From Phycisphaerae bacterium (GTDB taxonomy: Bacteria > Planctomycetota > Phycisphaerae > UBA1845 > Fen-1342), in contig JAJVHV010000003.1 of assembly GCA_022072445.1 (NCBI GenBank), forward strand, positions 259,204-323,203: a stretch of 64,000 nt of DNA. The letters are read 5' to 3'. This document shows positions 25,361 to 34,355 of the stretch, in pieces (the first letter of the stretch is position 1; the number at the start of each line of letters is the position of its first letter). The translations under genes and the position numbers were made by a program. The notes below the pieces were generated by a model, which saw only the letters and a program-made list of their open reading frames with translations, ran no database searches and was not told where the DNA came from.

Positions 25361-28312
25361 CTACGGCAGGCACGTGCCGCTCGTGCCGCCGGGGTTGTTG
25401 TCCGTCAGGCCGCCGGTGAACGTCAGGCCGGCGGCGTCGCAGGTGATGGTGCCATAATTGACAACCGGCACCTTGATTTCTCCGTAGCCGGAGATCGTGC
25501 CGTAATTCGTGAGCACGACGCCGGGCGGGCCGTCGACCACGCCGCCGGTGAGCTCCAGCCATCCGCCCGGAATGCCCGGAGGGTCGATCTGCCACGAGTT
25601 GACGACGACGAGCTTTCCGCCGCTGTCGACGATCGCGTGCCCGTCGTAGCCGTCGCCGAGGGCGGAGATGGCGCCGAGGATGCGCAGCGTCCCGCCGTTG
25701 TGGATGGTCGTGGTGGAGCCGATGGGCGAGGCGGCCTCGCCGTCCCAATCGTACGTGGCGACGGCAATGACCTGCGTCGCCCACACGTCGGCGTCACCGA
25801 CCTGAATGAGCTTGCCCGGCCCGTTGACGGTGGCGCCGTAGTAGTCGGTCTGGTCGCGAAGGACGATGAGACCCAGCGCACCGACGTTCAGCGTGCTGCC
25901 TGAGTTCAGTTCGAGCGGCGCTTCGAAGCTCAGCTCCGGCGCATTGTTCTGGATCAGCCGGTGGTTGACGACGGCGGCGCGGACGCTGCCGATTCCGCCG
26001 ATCGTGCCGTCGTTGGTGATTTCGGCGCCTTCGGCCGCGCCGCCGGCCAGCGAAAGGCGTCCGCCCGGGTTGGCGCCGACCGGCGGATCGATGACCCACG
26101 CGTTGTCGACGATCAGCGTGGCGCCGGATTCGACGATGACCTGGCCGTCGTAGCCGTCGGGGTTGGCGGAAATCTCCCCGAGGATGCGAAACGTCGCCGG
26201 GGCGTGCACAACGGTCTCGGCGCAGGATGCGCACGAGCCGCCCGTCTGCTCGCCGTCCCAGTTGTACTTCGACACGCCGATGGCCTGGTCCTGCCAGACA
26301 TGCGCGTCGGCCTGCTGGTCAAGCGTGCCGGTGCCGATGACCGATCCGCCGAAGTAGTTGGTTTCGCCGCCCAGCACCAGCGTGCTGACGCCGCCCACGT
26401 CGATCGTGCTGCCCGGCGAGACGAAGAGGCCGCAGCCGAAGAGGGCGTCGGTGGCGCCTGTGACCGTGACGCTCGAGCCGTCGTGAAGAAACGTGGTCTC
26501 GGCGTGCAGTCCGGCAACCGTGCCGTAGGGGAGGACGGCGTCATCGAAGACGAGCGTGCCGCCGTCGCCGATCGACCAGGTGATACCGGTCAGGTAGATT
26601 TGATTCGGCGCGTCGATGTACATCGCTCCCTGATAGTCGTCGAGGATGTTCGCGTTCTCGAAGTAGATGTTGCCGGCGGCCGCGCGAATGTATGCGACGA
26701 TCGGGTCGGGCGACCCGGGCACATCGCGAGACCCATCCAGATCGAACACCGCGGCGGCGCCGCCGACGAAGTGGAGGTCAGCCTGAAGCGGCGAGATGTT
26801 GCCGTTGTTCTCCAGGTATTCGACCTGCTGAATGGTGCCGCCGCCGCAGATGCCGTCGGCCGCGCCGCCCAGGTCGCAGGGCCGCTCGGACGCGCTGGGC
26901 CGGACGATGACCGTCCCGGCGTCGACGGTTCCGCCGCTGAGCTGCAGCAGGCCGGCGTCCCAGATGGTAAGCGTGGCGTCATTGGCATAGACGCGACCGC
27001 CGACTTCCAGAACCGAATCATTGCCGACGATGATCTGATCGGTTGCGGTGAGGGTGCCCGGCGTTAGCAGATGATCGACGAGCACGGTTCCACCGTGCTC
27101 GAGCAGGCTGCGGCAGGTGACGACGCCGCCGTCCTCGATGTGAAGCGTGCCGGCCTGCACGTTGACTTCGCTGGTGACGTCCAGCAGGAAATTCTGTGTG
27201 CGTAACGTGTTGGAATTCCAGACCCACAGGGACCGCGCCCACCCGCTGACGTTCATATACACCTGGCCGACGCTCGAATCGACGATCATCGCGTCGACCG
27301 TCGGGCCGCTGGCGTGCGGATACCAGTTGGTCGTGAGGTTCCAGGGGCCGCCGCCCGCATGGACGTAATTGGCGCGCGGCGTCGTGTAGGTCGTCCAGCC
27401 GTTCTCGCTGGCGATGGCGAGAACTTCGGTGCCGGTGGGGAGGTTGCGGATTCCCTGATCCGTGTAGTGCATGCAGCTCGGAGCCGCGATGTGATCTTCA
27501 TCGCAATCGCGCCGCGAAATGTCACCGTCGCCGTTCTTGTCTTCCCACGCAACTCGCACGCACATGTCGGCGCCGCCGATCAGGCTGGAGTCGATCTCCA
27601 CGAAGCCGTGGTCGGTTGAACTGCACCCGGTGCTCTTGTTGAGGTCGGCAAAGCCGAGCGCATGGCCGATCTCGTGCAGCGCGGTTCGGTACAGGTCGTA
27701 CTGAGTCTGGAGCCCCTCCGGGCCGTAGGGCCACTCCGGGACGGCGTCAGCAAGTCCGAACGCGACCTCGAGGTTGTCCGGCGGGCTTCCGCCGAAATAG
27801 TCGCCTTGTTCTGTGGCGGTGAGGCTTTGATAGACGGTCTGCGCCATCCAGAATTCGGAGTGTTCCCAGGGGGTGTCATCGACGAACCAGGGGATTTCGC
27901 TCCCGCTCTCGATGGTGTCGAACCGGATGCGGTACTTCCGGGCGGTCAGGCTGGTCTTGAGCGTGTCGGCCAACTGGTCGGAATTGTCGAGCCAGTTATG
28001 TAGCCAGGCGAGCGGCCCGGTGTAGTCGCCGGGATTGACGATATCGGTCCAGTAGTAGCGGATCTCGATGGTCTCGCTGACCGACGGGAAGCAGTCCTCC
28101 CAGTACTTCGCGGCGGTTTCCATGATGACCTGGAGCCTCTCACCGTCGGGGTCGTACGACGGTGGAACGCAATCGAGCCTGGACCAGTCGTATTCGAGCT
28201 CGATCTGGAGCTGGGCCACGGCGGTCGAGGCGGGTCCGATAGTCAGGGCGAGCGCGGCGATCAGACGCGTCACGAACGCGCCACGATGAGGGTGTGTTTG
28301 CGTCGGCTTCAT
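25361..28312 (-). CDS. secreted metzincin-type metalloprotease with beta-helix-like C-terminal region
   Basis: Secreted protein of 983 aa. The signal peptide is near residues 10-33 (RLIAALALTIGPASTAVA). The protease domain has zinc motif HEIGHALGFAD (H213, H217, D223), HExxHxxGxxD. The third ligand is Asp as in snapalysin-type metzincins rather than His. A plausible Met-turn SCMHYTDQG follows. From about residue 320 to the end are about 650 residues of short beta-strand repeats (G.L.V..GG...G., VVNYGTI, LLVDNAW) typical of parallel beta-helix autotransporter-like passenger regions. Two similar blocks repeat VSKYNWDGEQTGG and VATYDWDGEAASP. Substrate and attachment are unknown. Confidence 0.82.
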   Translation of the reverse strand: MKPTQTHPHRGAFVTRLIAALALTIGPASTAVAQLQIELEYDWSRLDCVPPSYDPDGERLQVIMETAAKYWEDCFPSVSETIEIRYYWTDIVNPGDYTGPLAWLHNWLDNSDQLADTLKTSLTARKYRIRFDTIESGSEIPWFVDDTPWEHSEFWMAQTVYQSLTATEQGDYFGGSPPDNLEVAFGLADAVPEWPYGPEGLQTQYDLYRTALHEIGHALGFADLNKSTGCSSTDHGFVEIDSSLIGGADMCVRVAWEDKNGDGDISRRDCDEDHIAAPSCMHYTDQGIRNLPTGTEVLAIASENGWTTYTTPRANYVHAGGGPWNLTTNWYPHASGPTVDAMIVDSSVGQVYMNVSGWARSLWVWNSNTLRTQNFLLDVTSEVNVQAGTLHIEDGGVVTCRSLLEHGGTVLVDHLLTPGTLTATDQIIVGNDSVLEVGGRVYANDATLTIWDAGLLQLSGGTVDAGTVIVRPSASERPCDLGGAADGICGGGTIQQVEYLENNGNISPLQADLHFVGGAAAVFDLDGSRDVPGSPDPIVAYIRAAAGNIYFENANILDDYQGAMYIDAPNQIYLTGITWSIGDGGTLVFDDAVLPYGTVAGLHAETTFLHDGSSVTVTGATDALFGCGLFVSPGSTIDVGGVSTLVLGGETNYFGGSVIGTGTLDQQADAHVWQDQAIGVSKYNWDGEQTGGSCASCAETVVHAPATFRILGEISANPDGYDGQVIVESGATLIVDNAWVIDPPVGANPGGRLSLAGGAAEGAEITNDGTIGGIGSVRAAVVNHRLIQNNAPELSFEAPLELNSGSTLNVGALGLIVLRDQTDYYGATVNGPGKLIQVGDADVWATQVIAVATYDWDGEAASPIGSTTTIHNGGTLRILGAISALGDGYDGHAIVDSGGKLVVVNSWQIDPPGIPGGWLELTGGVVDGPPGVVLTNYGTISGYGEIKVPVVNYGTITCDAAGLTFTGGLTDNNPGGTSGTCLP

Positions 28313-28638
28313 GGTTCACTCCGGCGAACTGCGGGGATCATGTGACAGCTTCCTGGCCGCGCCACGCGCGGCCATACCGGAGAACGACGTTGGCGTGCGA
28401 AACCGGCAAACTTGCTTATGCGGCAGGGCGCGGCGGACGAACGGGTATCAGTGAAAGCGGAGGAGCGAACCTTCGGTCCGCTCCTCCGTCGGTTTTTCCC
28501 CCCCTGGCTCGCTCCGATCAGCGGCGAATGCGCCGCCCACGTCCGCCGCGGTGTGTTTGCCCGCGACGGTCGACGAATCGCTTTGCTAGAGTGGCTGTTC
28601 GGCTGGCGCGCATCCCACCTTCCCACACGTGCGCCCGC
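28313..28638. other. intergenic region with strong hairpin
   Basis: No gene seen. It contains the terminator-like hairpin at 28458-28497. The rest carries no recognisable signal. Confidence 0.45.
28458..28497 (+). terminator. rho-independent terminator-like hairpin
   Basis: A 13-bp stem with one A-C mismatch (arms 28458-28471 and 28475-28488, loop TTC) is followed by TCGG and five T (28493-28497) on the plus strand. No plus-strand gene ends upstream. Read on the minus strand it lies about 150 bp after the stop of the TMTC-like gene but lacks a U-tract. It probably terminates that gene, or an unseen plus-strand transcript. Confidence 0.6.
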
Positions 28639-30846
28639 TCAATCCGACACCGCCACATGCCGCCATGGCCGTCCGCCGCGGTAGGCCTCGAGATAGCGGC
28701 CGATCTCCGCCGCCTTCTGCGCGTCGCCCTCGCCGTTGGCCATGCCCACCGCGTGCGCCGCGACGTCGGCGGCGTCGTGGAACTGCCCGGTCTCGGCCAG
28801 GCCGGCGGCCAGCGTGCTGAGCGGCGTCGGGCGCATGCCGGTCTGCGGGGCGACGACTGCTCGGACCAGCCGCACAGCCTCAGCCCCGTCGCGCAGCTCG
28901 TCACGCGGACACGTCGCCATCATCCAGGCGAACTGATTGGCGATCCGCGCATCGCCGGGGAATTTCGTGGCCGCCTCGCGGGCGGCGCGAAACGCGTCGT
29001 CATAGCGCCCCAGCTCATAGAGCGCCAGCATCAGCCCCTGCCGCGCGTCGGCGCGGGCCGCGTCGCCCCGAACCGCCGCCGCGTATGCCTCCGCGGCGCG
29101 TGACAGGCGCTTGACGGTGCGCTGCTGCACGAGCACGTTTCCCAGATGCGTCAGAAACTCCGCGTCGCCGGGAGCGCAGGCCACGGCGCGCTCCGCCGCC
29201 GCCAGCGCGTCGTCCATGCGGCCCTGGGCCGCGTAGACCCGGGACAGGTTATTCCACGGCACGCCCGCCGTCGGCAGCAGCTTGACGGAACGTTCGAGGC
29301 ATTCGGCCGCGTCGCCCAGCCGGTTCAGCTTCTGATAGACGACGCCCAGGTTGCTCCACGCACCGGACCAGTCGGGCTTGGCGTCGCGCGCCTTTTCATA
29401 CCAGCCGGCGGCGGCGCTCGGATCGCCACGCAGGTCGGCGAGCTGCCCCAGCCCACTGTAGGCCTCGAAGTGCGCCGGGGGATACTTCGTGGCGCGCTCG
29501 AACAGATCGCGAGCCTCGTCATGCCGGCCGGCGGCGGCGTAGTCGTTGCCGAGGTTGACCATGCCGATCCAGGCCTGGTCGTTGGCCGCCAGCGTGCGCT
29601 CCCACAGGGTCGTCGCGCCGCGGTAATTGCCCGCCTGGCGAAACGTAACCACGCCCAGCGCCGCCAGAACCGCGACCGCAAGCCAAGGCTGCGCCGCGGC
29701 ACGCCGGGGCGCGGGCAGCGCGCCGTCCAAAGCTCGGCGGGCGAGCAGCGCGAACAGCACGATGTATCCGAGGCTGCCCAGATAGTTGAAGTGATCCGCG
29801 ACGTACGAGAATCGATGCGGGTAGACGTTCAGAAAGCCCAGCGCCGGAAAGAGCGTCACGCCGATAAACAGCGCCAGCAGCGCCGGCGCCACGATTTTCC
29901 GCCGCGCCAACCAGGCGCAGCCGGTCAGGAGCAGCAGACAGCCGGCGAGCGGCACGTAATCCGTCGCGCGCGCCGCGTCGATCTGCCAGCGCGGGTAAAT
30001 GAAGATCAGCGGATGGGGCCAGACGATCTTGCCGGCGTAGAACCAGAGCGCTCGTGACGCGATGAGCACGCGTTCGAGCGGCCCGGCGCTCCACTCGGCG
30101 CCGACGGCGCCGACCTTGTCGCGCTCCAGATGCGCTGTGTGCAGGCCGAAGGCGATGCCCAGCACAAAGAACACGCCCACGAGCAGCAGGTCGCGCCGCG
30201 CAAAGCGCCCTGTCCGCCAGTACGTCATCAGCAGCAGGACAACCGGCAGCGTCGCGGTGACGCTCTTGCTGAGCAGGGCGGCGACAAACAGGAGCAGCGA
30301 CAGGGCGTACCAGCCCCAGCGGCGGCGCTGGTCGAATCGCAGATACGCCAGAATCGCCGCCAGGTAAAACATGCCGGACAGCACGTTCTTGCGCTCCGTG
30401 ACCCAGGCGACCGACTCGACGTGCACGGGGTGCAGGGCGAAGACTGCGGCGATGAGCCATGGCCAGGCGATGCGCAGCATGGTCGCGAGCCGCCAGACGA
30501 GCAAAGCGTTGATCGCGTGCAGAGCGATGTTGGTGGCGTGATAGCCGGCGGGGGCCAGACCCCACAGGCGGTGCTCGATCCACAAGCTGGTGAAGACCAT
30601 CGGGTAATACTGCACGGTCTTGCGCGTCAGCCAGATGTCGCCCAGGCCGTCGGCGCGCTGCACGAGCTGGTTCTCGGTCAGGTAGTCGTCGTCGTCCCAG
30701 ATGTAGCCGGCTCGCAGTGCCGGCAGATACGCCGCGAATGTCGCAACCAGAATCAGCCCGGCCCAGGCCGGTCCGCCGCGCGCGATGCCGCCGCGGGCGG
30801 GAGCCGCCGGCTGGTTTGCCCCTCGTGCGGACGCGTCGGCCGTCAT
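28639..30846 (-). CDS. TMTC-like membrane protein: GT-C fold plus TPR repeats
   Basis: Polytopic membrane protein of 735 aa. The N-terminal half has about ten transmembrane helices and a GT-C-like layout. After the first helix comes an acidic loop (GYIWDDDDYLTENQLV), the position where GT-C glycosyltransferases hold their catalytic Asp. LHPVHVESVAWVTERKN is typical of TMTC-type proteins. The C-terminal half, from about residue 400, is a run of TPRs (AWIGMVNLGNDYAAAGRHDEA, AWSNLGVVYQKLNRLGDA). Predicted to transfer sugar from a polyprenyl-phosphate donor to a protein or envelope acceptor; the acceptor is unknown. The ATG at 30846 has AGGAG. It is divergent from the GT-C-like gene at 31016. Confidence 0.8.
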   Translation of the reverse strand: MTADASARGANQPAAPARGGIARGGPAWAGLILVATFAAYLPALRAGYIWDDDDYLTENQLVQRADGLGDIWLTRKTVQYYPMVFTSLWIEHRLWGLAPAGYHATNIALHAINALLVWRLATMLRIAWPWLIAAVFALHPVHVESVAWVTERKNVLSGMFYLAAILAYLRFDQRRRWGWYALSLLLFVAALLSKSVTATLPVVLLLMTYWRTGRFARRDLLLVGVFFVLGIAFGLHTAHLERDKVGAVGAEWSAGPLERVLIASRALWFYAGKIVWPHPLIFIYPRWQIDAARATDYVPLAGCLLLLTGCAWLARRKIVAPALLALFIGVTLFPALGFLNVYPHRFSYVADHFNYLGSLGYIVLFALLARRALDGALPAPRRAAAQPWLAVAVLAALGVVTFRQAGNYRGATTLWERTLAANDQAWIGMVNLGNDYAAAGRHDEARDLFERATKYPPAHFEAYSGLGQLADLRGDPSAAAGWYEKARDAKPDWSGAWSNLGVVYQKLNRLGDAAECLERSVKLLPTAGVPWNNLSRVYAAQGRMDDALAAAERAVACAPGDAEFLTHLGNVLVQQRTVKRLSRAAEAYAAAVRGDAARADARQGLMLALYELGRYDDAFRAAREAATKFPGDARIANQFAWMMATCPRDELRDGAEAVRLVRAVVAPQTGMRPTPLSTLAAGLAETGQFHDAADVAAHAVGMANGEGDAQKAAEIGRYLEAYRGGRPWRHVAVSD

Positions 30847-31015
30847 GCATTGCTCCTGCGCCAGTGAGCCTGAAAGATACACGCAGCCGCGCCAAGCGCC
30901 CAAGTCCGCGCGCTGACTGTTCGAGTATCATCGGAATCGGCCGCGAGCTTCAGAACCAGGCCGCCACGGTACGCCCGGCGCGGGCGGGCGGCGGCTGCCG
31001 CGCGGGGCATGACGC

Positions 31016-32629
31016 ATGAACGACGCCGTCGAACCAGTTCCGAAACGCGCAAAGGCGGCACGTGCCGTCGGCGCGCTCGCGCTGGTCGTCATCCTCGCCG
31101 CCGCGTGGCGCATGACGCTGGCGGCAGCCGTGCCGTGCATCTCGCGCGACGGCGTTGAATTCTGCTGGTACGCCGAGCGGCTCGGCACGCAGGGGGTTGC
31201 CCACCTGTCGAGTCCGCAGACCCGCCAACACCCGCTCTTTCCACTGCTGATTCTGGCCACGCAGCGCGTCGCCCGCGCGTGCGGAGCCGCGGATGGCCCG
31301 CTGCTGTGGCAACGTTGCGGACAGGGCATTGCGCTGGCCAGCGGCCTGACGCTCGTGATCGTCGTGGCGCTGCTCACGCGCGTCGTCGTCCGCGGTCTCG
31401 ATCTGACAGTCGACGCCGATCGCGCCGCAATCTGGGCCGCCGCGCTGGCGGCACTACTCCCGCTCAACGCCTATCTGTCCGCCGACGTCATGTCCGACCC
31501 GTTGCACGCCGCGCTGTACCTCGCCGGCCTCGGCCTGCTGCTCGGACGCAGCACGGCCGGCCGAACGTTCGTGGCGGGCGTGCTCGCCGGGCTGGCGTTT
31601 CTCACGCGGCCGGAAGGCGCGATGGTGGCGCTGGCGGGCGCTGCGGCACTGCTGCTCCGCTGGCGCCGCGAGGGCGCCGCGCGGCACGGGCGATGGCCGC
31701 GGTCGATCGCGGCGCTTGCGGCCGGTTTCCTGCTCTGCGCCACGCCGTTCTGGATCGCCACCGGCCGGCTCGGCTCGCCCAAGAAAGACCTCTTCAGCAC
31801 CAGGCCGCCAGCCGGGGCGGCGTACGACGCATCGCGCCGGCCGCCGGCTTCTGAGCGGCTGCCGGCCGCCAGCGCCGATCTGCTCGGCGTCCTGGTGACG
31901 CGCGACGTTTCATGGCTCATGGCCGGACCGCTGGCGCTTTATGAGACGGCGCGCGGGGCGCGCGTGTTCGGCCTGCTGCTGGCGCTGCCGGTGCTGGTGC
32001 GGCTGCGCCGCCGCATGTGGGCAGCGCCGCTCGACGTGCCGCTGCTGGCCGCAATCGGACACTTCGCCTTGACAGCGCTGCTGCTGCGCCGCTGGGGCTA
32101 TCTCGACCCGCGCCACACGCTCGTCGTCGTGCTGCTCGCGCTGCCCTTCGCCGCCATGCTGCTTGACCGCCTGAGTGCCTGTCTGGCGGATCGTCGGCGA
32201 GCGGCCGCCGCGTGGGTCGTTATCGCCGCATGCCTGCTGACGTTCGGCGTGTACGCGCGGCGCGTGCCGAACGCGCAGGATGGATACTGGCGCGAGGCGG
32301 CCGCATGGCTCGCAGAGCACGAGCCGGGCGCCGCGAGCAGACTGCTGCTGGGTGGCAGCAAGGAGAAACGCCTCGCCTTCTATGCGGGCATGCAGCACCA
32401 GAACTGGCCCGAGAACTCGCCCTCGTTCGAGACGCTGCGCGAACACCTGCTGCACTTCAAGCCGGCCTATTTCGCGCTCGAGACCGGCACCGGCGACGAG
32501 CGCCGCGGCAACGCCGAGCTGCTCGAGCGGCTGCTGCTCGACGCCCGCACCGGCCCGGGCCTGAAGCAGATTCGCGCCCAGCCCGCGCCGCGCGGCGGCA
32601 CGCTGCACGTCTTTCGTTGCGCGTTTTGA
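31016..32629 (+). CDS. GT-C family membrane glycosyltransferase (ArnT/PMT-like)
   Basis: Polytopic membrane protein of 537 aa with about ten to twelve helices. After helix 1 comes SRDGVEFCWYAERLG, matching the acidic first-loop motif of dolichyl/undecaprenyl-phosphate-sugar-dependent transferases. GVLAGLAFLTRPEGAMVAL, with its Arg-Pro-Glu motif, is typical of the ArnT/PMT-like superfamily. The C-terminal 130 residues form a soluble domain. The donor is probably a polyprenyl-phosphate sugar; the acceptor is not predictable. It shares the 169-bp upstream region with the divergent TMTC-like gene, which suggests related roles in envelope glycosylation. Confidence 0.78.
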   Translation: MNDAVEPVPKRAKAARAVGALALVVILAAAWRMTLAAAVPCISRDGVEFCWYAERLGTQGVAHLSSPQTRQHPLFPLLILATQRVARACGAADGPLLWQRCGQGIALASGLTLVIVVALLTRVVVRGLDLTVDADRAAIWAAALAALLPLNAYLSADVMSDPLHAALYLAGLGLLLGRSTAGRTFVAGVLAGLAFLTRPEGAMVALAGAAALLLRWRREGAARHGRWPRSIAALAAGFLLCATPFWIATGRLGSPKKDLFSTRPPAGAAYDASRRPPASERLPAASADLLGVLVTRDVSWLMAGPLALYETARGARVFGLLLALPVLVRLRRRMWAAPLDVPLLAAIGHFALTALLLRRWGYLDPRHTLVVVLLALPFAAMLLDRLSACLADRRRAAAAWVVIAACLLTFGVYARRVPNAQDGYWREAAAWLAEHEPGAASRLLLGGSKEKRLAFYAGMQHQNWPENSPSFETLREHLLHFKPAYFALETGTGDERRGNAELLERLLLDARTGPGLKQIRAQPAPRGGTLHVFRCAF

Positions 32630-32719
32630 GAACGTGCAGCGGTCCGGCGTGACTCCTGGACGAGCGCGTCTCCGGCACCCCGTCAGCGCGCCACACCACC
32701 GCTCAGGCGGTTGCGATGC

Positions 32720-33262
32720 TCACAACCGCCCACGTTCGTGAATCGACGGCTCGCCGACAATCGGCACAACTCTCTCCTCCAGCAGAATCGGCTTCTGCGA
32801 GCGAGGCACGACGAAAATCCCGAAGGGCGTCACGGCGTCAGCGGTCGCCTGCGTCTGATACGTTATCAGGCGGTAGCGAAACCGCAGTGCGTCGGCTTCG
32901 TCGACGATCGCGTCCGCGACGATCGCGTCAACGTTCGAACCGCTGCCGGCGAAAATCGCGATGACCATATACTTCTCAAAGTCGATCTCCGGCACCCGCG
33001 GTCCGTGCTCGCGCTTTTCGAGCCAGTCCGGCTTGTGGCGCGTCCAGAGCGCCTCCCACTCTTTCGCTGATGTAACGCGAAATTGCCCGCTCGCCGTGAT
33101 ATGACTCTGCTTCCCAGACCAGGCCACAACCGGGCGGACGGGCCGGCCCTCCGTCCGAGTCGCCTGCCGGTCCTGCCCATGGCCGACCGAAACTGTAACC
33201 ACCAGCGCCGACAAGACGCCAGCGAGCAGACGGGCCCGCGAATGCGTGGCTGATGGAATCAT
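32720..33262 (-). CDS. small secreted protein of unknown function
   Basis: Secreted protein of 180 aa. The ATG at 33262 has AGGAG; the signal peptide is about residues 8-30 (ARLLAGVLSALVVTVSVGHG). The core has KEWEALWTRH, EIDFEKYMVIAIFAG, then a long strand pair and PFGIFVVPRS. This layout recalls PrcB-type protease-complex domains, but I would not assign it on that alone. It lies 50 bp before the thioredoxin-like gene's end and on the same strand, downstream of it. Confidence 0.65.
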   Translation of the reverse strand: MIPSATHSRARLLAGVLSALVVTVSVGHGQDRQATRTEGRPVRPVVAWSGKQSHITASGQFRVTSAKEWEALWTRHKPDWLEKREHGPRVPEIDFEKYMVIAIFAGSGSNVDAIVADAIVDEADALRFRYRLITYQTQATADAVTPFGIFVVPRSQKPILLEERVVPIVGEPSIHERGRL

Positions 33263-33312
33263 GCCGTTCTCCTGGGCGACTTCTGCATTCGTCATTCCGC
33301 ATCGCCGTTACT

Positions 33313-34131
33313 TTACGGCTCGCCGCCCAGCACGCGCTTGGCATACTCGACGTGGTCGGAATCGGCGTCCTTCAGCTCTACCAGCTTCTTCGCCGCCTCC
33401 TTGGCCTTCTCTGTGTTCTGAGCCGACATGTGGCAAGCGACGATCGACACTAGCGCGTAAGACCGCACCTTGCTGCTCATTTTCTCCGACGCCGCCCGCG
33501 CAAAAAACCCGACGGCCTTGTCGAACGAGCCAAGGTTCTGATAGTGGTCTCCAATCGCGTTGCACGCTTCACCCACCGTGTCGCCCGACGCGCCCGCTTT
33601 CTCCGCCTTCGCCAGGGCCGCCTCCGCCCCGGCAATGTCGCCGCGCATCCCCAGAATCGCCGCCACTTTGGCATTCGCCGCCGGATCGTCCGGATTCTTC
33701 GCCAGCGTTTCGCGCGCCTTGGCCAGGTCCGTCACCGACTGTGCGATCTTCGTCATCTCCGCCGCAAACGGCTCCGGTTTCATGTACCCGCCGATCCTGC
33801 CCACCACGTCGCCGTTGGCCTGCACGAACAGGATCGTCGGATAACCCTGCACGCCATACTTCACCGCCTGCTCCTTGCCCTCCTTCTCGGCGTTGAGCTT
33901 GACGCAGGCGAACTGGGCCGCGAGCTTGATGACCTTCTCGTCGGTGTAGGTGTCCTTGTCCAGTTTCTTGCACCATCCGCACCAGTCGGTATAGAAGTCC
34001 ACCATGATCAGCTTGTTGGACTTCTCCGCGTCGGACTTGGCCGCTTGCCAGTCCTTCGCCCACGGCAGGTCGCCGGCATGAACCGTGGCCGCGCACAGCA
34101 GCGTCGTGGCTGCAAACATGAGCTTTTGCAT
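33313..34131 (-). CDS. periplasmic thioredoxin-like protein with TPR tail
   Basis: Protein of 272 aa with signal peptide MQKLMFAATTLLCAATVHA. A thioredoxin-fold domain holds the redox motif C51-G-W-C54 in DFYTDWCGWCKKLD and the cis-Pro segment GYPTILFVQ. A C-terminal helical TPR-like region follows (AAILGMRGDIAGAEAAL, NAIGDHYQNLGSFDKAVGFF). Expected in the periplasm as a disulfide reductase or isomerase; CGWC is typical of the DsbD-gamma/thioredoxin_7 group. The ATG at 34131 has CGGAG upstream. Confidence 0.85.
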   Translation of the reverse strand: MQKLMFAATTLLCAATVHAGDLPWAKDWQAAKSDAEKSNKLIMVDFYTDWCGWCKKLDKDTYTDEKVIKLAAQFACVKLNAEKEGKEQAVKYGVQGYPTILFVQANGDVVGRIGGYMKPEPFAAEMTKIAQSVTDLAKARETLAKNPDDPAANAKVAAILGMRGDIAGAEAALAKAEKAGASGDTVGEACNAIGDHYQNLGSFDKAVGFFARAASEKMSSKVRSYALVSIVACHMSAQNTEKAKEAAKKLVELKDADSDHVEYAKRVLGGEP

Positions 34132-34262
34132 GTTCAAATCTCCGTACTGCGCGGGGTCATCGTGTCGGGTTGGCTGCGCAGCTATCCAGATAGTACCCGC
34201 CCCGCCCGGGGGGGCAATCGTGTCCCCAGCGTCCCGCCGGCGTCAGAGGCTGAGAATCTCTC

Positions 34263-34328
34263 GGGTGGAGCGGGCATTCTGCCCGCGGTTGTGCCGCCAG
34301 ACGGCAGGCAGGATGCCCGCCGCACCCC
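34263..34328 (+). repeat. dispersed GCGGGCAT-GCCCGC element, copy 1
   Basis: Begins GGGTGGAGCGGGCATTCTGC and ends GCAGGATGCCCGCCGCACCC, so the ends are inverse to one another around a variable centre. A second copy lies at 43838-43912 and a half copy at 58020-58043. Confidence 0.72.
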
Positions 34329-34355
34329 AACCGTTTTCAGCCTCACAGGGGCGAC

